A stretch of 52,064 nt of DNA from assembly GCA_000310025.1 (NCBI GenBank), contig FN649730.1, forward strand, positions 38,325-90,388. Direction: 5' to 3'. The position numbers and the translations under genes are program-made. Numbering within the stretch: the stretch's first letter is position 1; each line of letters begins with the position of its first letter. A model generated the notes under the pieces. That model was given only the letters and a program-made list of their open reading frames with translations, was not told where the DNA came from and made no database searches. The stretch is from Ectocarpus siliculosus. Its lineage: Eukaryota; Sar; Phaeophyceae; Ectocarpales; Ectocarpaceae. Of the stretch, positions 32,053-44,100 are shown piece by piece.

Positions 32053-35000
32053 CGTTGCAGTTAGCGGCCGCAATCAAGAAACAAACCTTAAGAAACAAAG
32101 GCTCAGATTATGGCAACAAATGAGAAAAATCTACCAAGGAACACACCTCAGCCGTGGATCCTGCACTAAACTCAATATAATAACCTATGCTCGAAGGTGG
32201 GGATGGAGTAAGAAATTGAATCTCTACCCCAAATCGACGTTTCTTACGCGCGGGCGCTTGACGGTAGGCGACCTACGGTACAAGTAGTCTGGATACACCG
32301 CTGTCTTGTTGAGGCTGTTACCCGCAGGAGATATATCACTACTGCTGTGCAACATATGCTGCTTGAGGAAGAGTAGCAGAAAAAAATCAAGCCATAGGTC
32401 ATGCTGCGCGGTGACACCTCATCATTCATCATAATTTTGTCCGCGAAACGTTCCTCCACGAAAGCTTGTGTACGCTTCGACGTTAATGTTCCTGCATCAT
32501 GTAGTACGTATGCACGGCCAACCTCGTGACGGGCAAGCCTGCCTGCTGCCCATCACAACAGCAGTTGACGAGACCACCTCCGACAACCAACCGTTTCCCC
32601 CCGATAATCGTACCGGCACCCTAACTCTATCGTGTCCCACAGGGAAATCGTTACACCACACACACCTCTTCTACAAGGAGATCCAGCAAGAATCAAGGCT
32701 GTTGGACGCTTTCACTTGGTCCCTAAACACGAGGGGCAGACCGCATCCAACCCCAGACGGTAACTTGACAGCGTCAAAGGCGCCGGGAACCGAGTATCGC
32801 ACATCATCGGTCGGTCGGTTTTTGGATCGATCTGAAGAAGGATGCGGGGCTGTTCGTGGTTCGGCTTCTTGCGGCGCCGTCTTGCCGTGAGTACAGCGCC
32901 TATGAAAGTAGGCGTTATTCACCGGCAAGCACCATCTATTGCGTTGTGCCCTTTTCTTTCGTTTGTTGTGTGTGCATGTGCATACTTTAGTAGCGCCTAG
33001 GTTTCGGTGGAGGTCGCTCTTAAGCTCTTGAGGGCGACACAGGCGCTTATTGTTCCTGGTGGCGTTGCATGTGCTAGGTTTTGTTTCTGGCAACCCGTGT
33101 AAGCCCACCACATATGGGCTGCTTGTTCCCCGGTCACAGGTTCCAACGAGGGCCATCTTTGCGAGTACCTTGATGTCGCCACAGCCCTGTGGGTGGGTCG
33201 CATTTATTTCCACCTTTGGCTTTTCCTAGTGCTGTGCGTAAGACTAAATGGCACATGAGAGTATACTACTAGGTAATTCTGCCAGCTTGTCGTGCTTTGA
33301 CGCCTCTGTATCCTCCGTGTGGCTGCTCTGCCGTCGTATGTATCCTATGCTTCGCAGGCCCCTCTCCAAGTGAGACAGACACCTCCTTTGGCCAGATATA
33401 AAAAGTACCATGAGATGGGTGAGTGAGTCAGTCAATCACATGGTTCGCTAGCGCTCGCTCTGGTGGGTGGACTGGGTGGAACGCAACAGAGTTCGGCTGG
33501 CGCATGGGATCATGATGAAAATTTTGCGTGCGCGTGTGTGTTTATGATTAGCATCGACCACGCTAACGGGCTGACCAATGAAAAGACGTCAGTCTCAGTG
33601 TGGTTGAAAACACGAAAGACTTCTAAATGGTATTAACTGGGACCCCGTGAGGGGCGGCTCACTGTACGTGTCTACGAAGGCGGGTACACCTGCGTGTGTG
33701 TGAGAGAGAGAGAGAGAGAGAGCAGAGGGGAAGCGAAACTGCCCCTTGCGAAACCCTTGTCCCTTTCGTTTGCTTTGGTTGCTTGGCTTCTTCGTGTTGC
33801 TGCTCGGGCGTAGGTGCTCACGACGCCTTGCTAAGCAATCCCGTGCAGCCATCTATCTTTCGCGTTGTTGTCGATACATCGTATTGGTTGTTCGTATGTA
33901 TGTCTCTTGACCTTCGTGTTTGGACCCCTAGTTAGCCTGCGACCACGCAAGGCGTCCGCGGCCAGTTTTGACCGGTACGTGAGAAATAAGACACCGAGCA
34001 GAAAACGGAACGCTGTTTATCGTGAAGACAAGAACAACTAAGTAGCAACAGGTTGTCTGTTTCATCGGCAAGTGTCTGGTAGAGTGATGAAGCTAGATAT
34101 TCCGGCACGGCCTAGCAGCTTCCTAGTGTGTGCCTGTGCTTCCTCCCTCGTCCACTCTTGTCTTGTCCACTCACGTTGACCCGTCTTGAAATATTGGTGT
34201 CATTCATTGTCCCCTCCAAGTCGCTTATTGTCCACTCCACGTCTGTCCCTTGCAATTTTCGACCTTCGAAGCTCATCACAAGGGGGTGGGTTTCGGCACA
34301 GGCGTTTGCGTCGCCATGTGAGCTATTGAACCGCTTGGGTTGCATGGGTTTAGGAGTTTTTGATGGTTTGGGGAAGTCGCGAATGATTGTGTACGTGATG
34401 GGCTGTCGCAGTGCGCTATACGAGGAAGTAGCCCGCATTACCCCATGTGTAGGAGGCCATGCTGCGATGTCTACTTGAGTACTAAGGTAGTCGATTTTCC
34501 GGCTTGTTGGCTTGTGAATATGCGATGGGTTTGGGAGGCCTTGCTGTAGTATCTACCGTCGTAGTTGCGTGCGGCGTGTAACCGTTAGAGTTGATCGGCA
34601 TTGATCAAGGTTGTCGGCTTCTCTTGGAAGCAATGTTTTCCATGTTGTTGCCTTGGGTATATATTTCTTCCGTACACCTTATCACATATGCAGGTTTACA
34701 ATGTCCACGCCAACCCTACCTTTCCCAGGGCGATACCGTGCATTTAAAGCGACCTGCGATGATGATTCCCCTCTTGGAGCCACGACAATCCATTACTCTT
34801 GGCACTTTTTGAAGCACGGTGCCTATACCACCGATTCTGCGAAATGGTGCCGCGTTTGTGTTTTTTTTTGTTTCTCTTGGGGGTTACGTGTGCCGTAGCG
34901 GGGGGGGGGGGGGTAGGGTGTTGTTCCCTATTGAGTCTGTGTGGCTATGGCCTTGCAGCCGAAGCAGTTTTTGTCCAAGTTGGATCGGAATGGATGCATG

Positions 35001-35064
35001 GATGACACTTGAATTTTGTGTGGTGTTCTTTAAGCGTGGACGGCACAAATCATCGCCACCACCG

Positions 35065-35105
35065 CCGTCACCACCACTAACAGCAACAACAACAACAACA
35101 ACACA
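35065..35105. repeat. CAA/CCA-rich microsatellite
   Basis: ACCACCACT then (CAA)n directly upstream of the transporter exon at 35169. A similar tract is at 35655-35710 in the next intron. Confidence 0.8.
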
Positions 35106-35168
35106 CAACGGTTTCTTCAATAAATTGTTTTACGCTCGTCTGAAAAACGCGCTGTGCTGCTCTGACAG

Positions 35169-38100
35169 CAACCTTGTCATGGGATCGGGGTTTCTGGCAC
35201 TACCGGCGGCGTTTGTGGCGACGGGGATGTTTCTTGGCGTCGCCGTGTTGTTCGCGTGCATGGGGCTATTGAGGGTAAGCACGTACGTGAGAGATGGCAC
35301 ACGATGCACAGATAAGCGGCATGTGGCACGGCACCGTAGATATAATTGGGTACAGAGATCGCGACAGCAGCAACAGATTTAGCATACCGCCTCTTGTAGA
35401 TGTGCAATCGTGTACGTTTTTCTCACCCCTTGACGCGACATTGATGACACCGAGGATCACAGCTGTTGGCCGCGTAGCTTCGCCTTTCAGCTGCTACCTG
35501 AAACCGGTTTCTCCAGAATGGAGTGATTGTAGTCTCGGTTGGTCGCGGCAACTGCAACGCGATGCAGTGGCGAAAATATTAACGGGTATTCTACGTGTTT
35601 CGTTTTGCAAAATGACATCGCGTCATGGCAACAGGCACAGCCCCAACGACTTGCACTACCACCACCACCAACAACAACAACAATAACAACAACAGCGACA
35701 ACAACAACTGATTTGACCGTCGCAATTGACCGATGGTCCTTTCCCCCAGCACCTACCGTCTAACGTGAATTGGTGGCATCCATAACCTAAACCACAGCGA
35801 GTGACGCGATGATGACGAACGACTGATGAATCTATGAATCAGGTGACGGCCTTGTACGAATTGATGACGAATGACTGATGAATCATCAATGAACCAGATG
35901 ACGGCCATGTAAGAAATAGTGGCGAATGACTGATGAATCTATGAATTAGTTGACGGCCATGTACGAAATGATGACGAATGACTAATGAATCTATGCATCA
36001 GATGACGGCCATGTACGAAATGATGACGAATGACTGATGAATCTATGCATCAGATGACGGCCATGTACGAAATGATGACGAATGACTGATGAATCTATGC
36101 ATCAGATGACGGCCATGTAAGAAATAGTGGCGGATGACTGATGAATCAATGCATCAGATGACGGCCATGTACGAAATGATGACGAATGACTAATGAATCT
36201 ATGCATCAGATGACGGCCATGTACGAAATGATGACGAATGACTGATGAATCTATGCATCAGATGACGGCCATGTAAGAAATAGTGGCGAATGACTGATGA
36301 ATCTATGCATCAGATGACGGCCATGTACGAAATGATGACGAATGACTGATGAATCTATGCATCAGATGACGGCCATGTACGAAATGATGACGAATGACGG
36401 ATGAATCTATGCATCAGATGACGGCCATGTAAGAAATAGTGGCGGATGACTGATGAATCTATGCATCAGATGACGGCCATGTACGAAATGATGACGAATG
36501 ACTGATGAATCTATGCATCAGATGACGGCCATGTACGAGGTGGAGACGATGTGTCGGGCAGAGGCGTGGATGAAGGCCAACTTGGTTCCTCTCGTCCACA
36601 AGCAGAGGGCTAGGGTGAGCGAGTGAGACAGCAGTGGAAGACATTGGTGACATTGATTTCATGATTTGCGCAGGGCAGGAAGAGTCTCAAGCTGTCTAAA
36701 ACTCACAGTCATAGTGTCTGTACCATGAGTGATTGGAGGGAGGTGTTTGTATGATACGGTGTCCGATGATGACGATGCCGGCTTGTGGTACTTCGATCTC
36801 CGACATGTACATGTTTTTGCGTTGCACTGCCGCACCATGAGTTATGGGAGGGGTGTGAAAAGAGGGAATCGTCCTCCTTGATAGACGTTGGGAAGATGGT
36901 CCTCGTTTTGAAGGTGTTCTTCACTCTTCACAGGGAGGTGCTTCTATCCATGGAGATGTTCCTGTGTTCCGTTATGTCGACGATCTACGGGTTCAGTCAA
37001 CCATGACTGCCCTTTGATCTTTTCCCCTCTGAACGCCACTCGGGCATGTTGTGCATTCTGACAAACCGTCTCTTCTTCTTTACCTCTTGGCGCCTGGATT
37101 CTGATAACTTTCGGCAGGAGGGAGCGGAGTCGGAGATGCATCTGAGCTCACACGCCTTTCAGATGACCGAGATGTGCGACTTGTTCGGCGGTCGCATGCT
37201 GCAGGTGTCCAAAGTGTCTGTGCGTGTGCGTGTGTTTTGTTGTTTAGCGTGGACCGCGCCAACCGGCCGACCGGTGCAAGGACGTTAGTGCCAGCGGGTA
37301 AGATATCAAAGGTCCCTTGAAGGGGGCCGAATTCGAAAAATGAGCATCGCGTAGGAATGGGAATGCCGAAGCAAACCTACCTCTCTACTTGCGTGTATGT
37401 TGTCCAGAGCCTGTCGTAACAGACATGCTCATGTTCGCAAGACAATCAAGGCTCAGATGGTTTGCGATGAATGAAGGAAAATGACGTAAGAAGTCATGGA
37501 GACCTCGCCCGCCGGCGCTACACTAAACCCTACCGTACAAGACATTGGTAGAAGTATACAATAAGCCTTTGTTCGATAGTTTTGGCCCTGTATGGCGTCG
37601 AGCCTTGCTGAATATGCGCCGTGCTGACGTCAGGCCGGCAGTGCCTGTACCCCGATACTTCGGCGTACCGATTTTTACCGCCTTCTCCATGATGCCGGCC
37701 TTGGGTTCAACACTGCTTGAACGTTTACTATATAGACATTTGCTGGACAACATTATTTGTTGTGTGTGTCGGGAACATGCCACGCGAGCATGGCAGTCTT
37801 GAGATTGAAATTGAGACAGACAAGTGCCAGAGCGGGTGGCCTCAAGGCGACAGCTCTTGATGTGTTCAGCTGCTAGCTACCGTGCTCAGCGAACCGTTTG
37901 CTACCGGCGTTTCCCACACGTTGGTGCCGCGATGCACTCGCCTAGTCTATTGCTCTCGATTTTTTGCGTAGCTGCTATCCCCGCTAGGTGGCCGGTAGCT
38001 GACTCAACAACGGCAGCTTGATCATCTATATCTGTCACCCCCCCCTCCCCCCTTCAACCTACAGCACACCTCGAACTGGGTGCTGTTTCTTGCGCACAGA

Positions 38101-41100
38101 AGTACGAATTCTGCGATATTTAGAGTTGCTAGGCGATGACAACTTATTTACACCAACATCGGCCCGGGCGCCTTCCTCTTCTCATTCCATCGAGCTTTCA
38201 TCTTTATGCAATTCCAGTACATTTTCTTGGTGCTGAGTGGTGACAACTTATTGAGCGCCTCCCTTATCTCCAGCGAACTTTCAACTTCATGCTGCTCCTG
38301 TACATTTTCTCCTCACTACATTGTTTTAATCTATTTTTGTACTTTTCTTCATTCTGTACTAAAGGTGATGACGTGTTTTCATATATTTTTGACCGGGTAT
38401 CCCCCTTACTCCTGCAAGAAGTGCCATCCCGTACATTTTCTTTATTCTGTGTCATGACGAGTTATGTACGTCTGCTTTTCCCCGGGCGTCTCCCTTATTT
38501 CCCAGCGAGCCTTCAACTTCGTGCTGTTCCTGTACATGTTCTGCGCCCTATGGGGCTACGGCGCCGTGTTTGGCGAGGCCCTCGCCACCTACGCGCCCGT
38601 ACCGTTCCTAGGACCGGCCGGCGCCTACCGCATGTACGTGGTCTTGTTTGGGATGGTGGTGGTGCCCATGTCCACGCTGGAAATCAAGGAGCAGGCGATG
38701 TTTCAGGTGCGTGGGTGCTGAGGGACACAAGGCAGCGTATAGTCAACCCAACCGCAACAAGACAAAGCGTTGCTCGTGCAGAGTGATGATTCGCGTTGTC
38801 CTTGAATGACCGAGAACGACGATGTTAGTGGTAGCATGAACGAGCACTATGACACCACCAACGACTGCGAAGCCACCGCGACAATAATATATTTTGGTTG
38901 TTTGCCCTGCTCTCCCAGGGCAAAGAAAGGGCATAAACAGACTCACATGTGAGTCCAGTATCCAGCAGATATCCTTCAATCCTCACTGTAAAGAAATTAA
39001 GTCATGCCTTTGAATGGAGTACTACTAATATCTCGAACGAGGGTTAGGTTTCCGAGTCTCCTCCTCTGCATGTTTTGCTATGCATAGAAAGCTAAAAAGA
39101 GCACCCACACCAACAACGGCAAGGACGACCATCGATACTGCTGTGAACACTCTTGCTCCTTTGCTTTTGGCCGGATTGGATTTGATGACGGTCTTTACGT
39201 CTCCCGTTTGACTCGACTTGGCGGGCAGGTCGTCTTGACCATCCTGCGCTTCATGGCGTTGGTGGTGATGGTCGGGACTATCTTGGCTTCCCTGTACACA
39301 GGTGGAGAGCCCTTCGGCCCAGGGGTGAGCCTGCCATGATCATCACATCACATGACATGCAGTCTGCATGATCATGACATGCAGCACAGTAGCCTACGCA
39401 GGACTTCTAAGTAAGCAAACACACGCAAGCATACTGGATAAAGTATAAACGGGTTAGGTGGGGTTAGGGTTATGGTCTGCGTGTCCCCTGCCCGGTATTT
39501 TTTCCGACATAGCAGTCTTGCTTTCTTTTCGTAGGCAGTCCATGACATGGCGCGTCGTTGCCGTTGCTGATCGTTGGTCCTACGTATCCCTTGGTGTCTG
39601 TCCTCATTGCCTTATGTGAATGGCTTGTTTTGGAGGTGGGTCGTCGGGTTATTACAGTGTTTAGAAACACTTTTTGGCATCTTTTTGTTCACGCTTTGTT
39701 GGCATCATGCTGCCTTTTTAGACCTCATGCTAACCAAGTCGCACTGCCGGTGAAATCGCCTTCTCTTCGTTGCCGTCCACAATTCCTGAGCCAGAGTCGT
39801 GACTCTCGGACACACGAATCATCGTTCGTCTTGTCTACGTCTAACGGTTGTGTTCATCTTGAATGATTTTTCGGGTTGGTTTTACTTTTCGGTGTTTCAC
39901 ACCTCATGCAAGGCTACGTGGTATAAGAATAAGATGCTACCGTTGGCTTTCACGCATACATGTCGTACATGTGGTAGATTACATTACAGTCAGGTGCGGT
40001 TTGAACCGGAATCGTTGCTCACCGGGGTATCCGCAACCGGCCCTCCATGGCCTTGTTGGTATCCACCAACCGACCACCCTTGATGAGATGTGCGATGTAC
40101 CTTTCCATCAATTGTGGATAGATAATTAATTTGTGGTCGCCGTCCGTCCACCACCACACCTCAAGGTGTCTTCATGATCCCACCACGAGCTACTCTTTCG
40201 AATCCAATTCCATGACTGGGGCGCAAATACCTGCGATTGGAGATTCTCCCCGCCGTTTTCCTGGTTGCGTCGCCCATTCGTTCCCGTATTTTTCTGCCCT
40301 AATTTCATTGAATTGCCACGATCGCCTTCGTCCGACCAAGCGCAGACGGAGGAATTCGTAGGCACGACGCCGTTAGCCACTTGGAGAGGGATTTTTAAGG
40401 CCGTCCCCGCTGGCATCTTCGCGCTGTCGCTGGCTGCCACGACTCCGACCATTGTGTCAGGCCTGGACCAAAAGCATTCCGTCGGGTGAGAGAAGGTCTA
40501 AGCAGAAGAAGAGGTATCTCCTTTTTTGTGGGCAAGCTTCCCGGTGTGTAGTGTAGACCTGTGTGATGCGCTGCATGCCTGATTTTCGGCGTGCTATTTC
40601 GAGAACTTGTGCAAGGTTTGGCGGTAACTTGTGCGTTGAAGCGTTGGCCGTAGAAACCGTACGGGCTATCAATGTACCGTAGGAGGCGGAAATAAGGCAC
40701 CCGCCCTAAGGCCGATTTTCAAAGCTGGATTTCCCCACAACCAAGATTGTTCCAACACCAAAAAAGGTGGTTTTGGAAACAAGTCGTCGAGGGCTTTTGG
40801 TCGGGTGTGTCGGACCCTTTCCGCACCCACTTGGTTGTGGACCAATCGAGCTTCGCAGTTCGGTTATATGGGGGGTACCAATCCGAAAAACGGGGAGCAA
40901 GCGAAAGAGCGTATGCCTGGGTAAATCTCACTGTGGCGGTCCTTACTCGAAGGTGCGGGTGGGTGTGGTTAGTGCCATCTCTCCGGCTCTGAACGGTTCA
41001 CGCGCTTTGTCGCCCGACCCTGTCTTCCACTATCGGGGTGTTGAATAGTGTTTCTTTTAGGTTGCAAACAAGCGGCTGCCGCGGCTTTCGATATGCGTTG

Positions 41101-44100
41101 CAGGCGGGGTGCTGTGAAAATTGGGTACCAGTAGAGGTGTTGACTTCATCGTCATTGTTTCCCTGATCCGGCGAGGATACGCTTGGAACGGTAGATAGCC
41201 GTTGGGCCTTGCCTAGCATACCAGTCTTGTTTTCTTTAGAAATAACACGGAACGCAAGCGATTTGTGCATGGTTCAGAGTGAGATTTGATGGGGGAACAC
41301 GCTGTGTTCACGCAATCACACTTTTCTGAGCTGGCTGAAGTGGCCGCTTCAATCTTCAAACCTCTTGGTCTTTCGGTGAGATCATTTTCTTCTCTACATT
41401 TGCGCTCCTTTTGCCCCGGATGCCAATCAACCCATGGTGTATCTGGATTAGCACAGCAAACGCAAGGATGATGACCAGCGTCTGGTTCATATCGCTCCGT
41501 CCCCGTCATTGTAGGATGCGAGAGCAATGGTCTAACGACTACGGCATACGTTTGCCCGAGTACACCCCCCAATGGCTGCACGTTAATGGCATGCATTGCT
41601 GCTCTATCCTCACCTTCACAGGAACGTGGTGTGGGCAGCTATGATCAGCGCGACTATAACCTACACAGGCATCTCACTCGCCACGGCCTACTACTTTGGC
41701 TCGAGCGTGCACGGCAGCTGCAACGTGAGCTGGGCCAACTACTCCCCCAAGGGCGATGGTCCTGTCGCGTCGCTGCTGGCCACTTCCGGCCGCATGATGG
41801 CCTACTTCGTGGTGCTGTTTCCCGCCATGGACGTTACCAGCGTGTACCCTCTCAATGTCATGGTGAGTCAAATGTACCCTCAAGATGTCATGGTGAGGCA
41901 ATGCACCCTCTCGATGTCAAGTTGAGTTGCTGTGTGTACCCTCTCAACGTGATGTTGAGTCAATGTACCCTCTCGATGTCACGGTGAGCTACTGTACCCG
42001 CTAAACGACATGGCTCCTCTTGACGTCATTGTGGAATTCCCGCAGCGGTCTTGCTCTCCCGAGCCGTCTCGTCCCAACATCATGTAGAGTCACTTGGTTA
42101 GTTCCTGTGCTTTGTCCAACTCTTGTCTCAACCCACATGACGACTTTAGTTGGCAAGGTGCATTTTTCTCGAGCCGTGATTATCACATATATCACACGGC
42201 CAACTGGGCGATCGATGTGATCCAACGTGATGGTAGCGGTTTCCTACTCATGGCACGTATCACTTATTTTTAGTGATCACTTATTTTTAGTGATCACTTA
42301 TTTTTAGTGATCACTTATTTGTAGTGATCACTTATTTTTAGTGATCACTTATTTTTAGTGATCACTTATTTTTAGTGCTCCGCTGATGTTGTTAGGTGAC
42401 GGACGCGTCAAGCACTCGTTTCCATGCGTCAGCAGCAGAGAACAGGAACTTTTTCGAGTGTATAACGCTTGCTTACTACGTGATATTTTCTAGCCTACGG
42501 GTGTAGGCGGGTGGGACGGGGTAATATACGGCTGCGCTCTTGAACCCAAAACGTGGCAACTTTGTTGTTTTTTCCACGTAGTGCGGCACAACTTCATCCG
42601 TTGTTGGGCTACACGAGAACAGCCATCAGCCGCAACTGAGTACACGCTGCTGTGATTCTCCCCAAAACATTGCGATGCGACAAGAACAGGTGGTCGCGAA
42701 TAACATGATGGCGGCGGTGTACAACGACCATGTGGACAACGCAGAAAACGACTCGGTGATCGTCACGACCTTTAGGTGACACTGGAAGGCACATGTAGTG
42801 TTGGTGACTTAACCCTTGCGAGAGAGGAAGCCTTGTTCCTCATGTTTGTTCGCTTGTCGACGCAGGGACGCAACTGGATGGAGATATCGTAGATTTGGAT
42901 TCGTATGTATCGAAGTGTCATGTCTCATTATCTGAGACGTGAAACGACGGTCTTCTTGGTGTCATTACCTGTTGGCCTTTTTGCAACAACACACATTTGT
43001 AATAAGAACACTCGAACACTCGAAATATTAGCTCAACAGGCTTGACAAGACACAGGGATTAGTTTAGGTGGTTTTTCCCAGCGAGCATTTTTGATAGAGC
43101 GCACACCATTCATTTCACTGCTGTGGGGTGCTTCAAGGTTGGCATTTGTAGTTTCATTAGACGTTGTGCGTTTGTTTCGTTTTGGTTCTCCCACCCACCC
43201 TCGCCCGTACCCCCGCCCACGATCGTTGCCATCCACAGAATCTTGTGCGCCGTGCCACCGCTGCTATGTGCTCTGCTGTGGAAGGACTTCGCCGCGATTG
43301 TGGGGTATGCGGGTGAGAAGACAAAGAGTGAAGCTGATGTGGTACCTTGCATTGATTGGCAACCAGTTACAACTCGGTCGGTACCCACCAGAGGTTTGGG
43401 GTTGGTCGAATGTGTGCACTCTGGTCTGAGTGGACATGCCGTTGTGATGGTTGGAGACGCTGGCCCAGTGCGGAGATGTCAACAGAGGCCGTTTTTGGGG
43501 TACCCGGGGATTGTCCGGTTCATCAGGTCATTGGTGTGGAGTAAACAAATCGTCCATGAAAGCAGTTGTGTTGATCGAAAAACGGACTAGTGTTTGTAGC
43601 TTGATTCCGGTGATTGGGTAGACTACGCTGTGTTTATGGTAGACACCCTAACGCCCAGGCGTTCCTTGCCCCCTTGCTCCGAAATTTGCCCAGAAATAGC
43701 GCCGATTTTCTTCACGTTTAACGAATAATCCGCCCGTCGTCCACACAATGCCCGCAATCCCTTCCGTCTGCCCGGTGGCTACAGGCTGCTTGACGGTGAT
43801 GATCGCGTTCGTCTTCCCGGCGTACGTCAACCTCCTCTCCAAGGTTTGGAAACTCATTCACCAGAGCGATGCACCCACAACATAGAGATTTCAGCCTTTT
43901 GGCCCCAAATTCGATCGTCTTTTCTCTGTCGGGCATGTCCACGCGGAGATTGTATAGGTTTTGTTGTGGGGTTCTCAGCTGAGCACTTGTTCATGTGGCC
44001 AAGCTGTCGAAGTGCTCTGCTGTGGCCTGGAGTTGTGAACTGTCTGCACTTTGTGTGTTTCTTTATTGTTTCTGATATTGTTGGCTTTTCTGGAGCTTGT

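Larger units (their letters stand above)
29379..35168. other. Shared 5' region of LON-domain and TMEM104-like genes
   Basis: Divergent (head-to-head) interval of ~5.8 kb. It should hold both promoters and the missing first exon(s) of the transporter. A frame at 32468-32881 ends in a good donor in the phase the transporter needs, but its protein does not resemble TMEM104 N-termini. A minus-strand block near 29572-29620 (MSTLPLNQAERVFFN then GTACGC) looks exon-like but is unassigned. Repeats: family H at 31608-31700, MITE A2 at 31880-32052, family D at 33540-33600 and (GA)n at 33703-33722. Confidence 0.5.

Noticed and set aside
32045-32287. LTVGDLR near a plus-strand frame end, resembling LTIGDLR of the GST-like exon
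   Set aside because: Only seven residues match, there are no flanking GST features and the frame stops three codons later; judged chance.
32468-32881. 138-codon plus frame ending in a good donor, candidate first exon of the transporter
   Set aside because: Phase fits, but the sequence lacks any TMEM104-like N-terminal features and the minus strand is also open; too weak to include.
40195-40215. TTTCGAATCCA resembling a tRNA T-loop
   Set aside because: No acceptor stem or anticodon arm can be built around it. I found no tRNA, rRNA or CRISPR array in the window.
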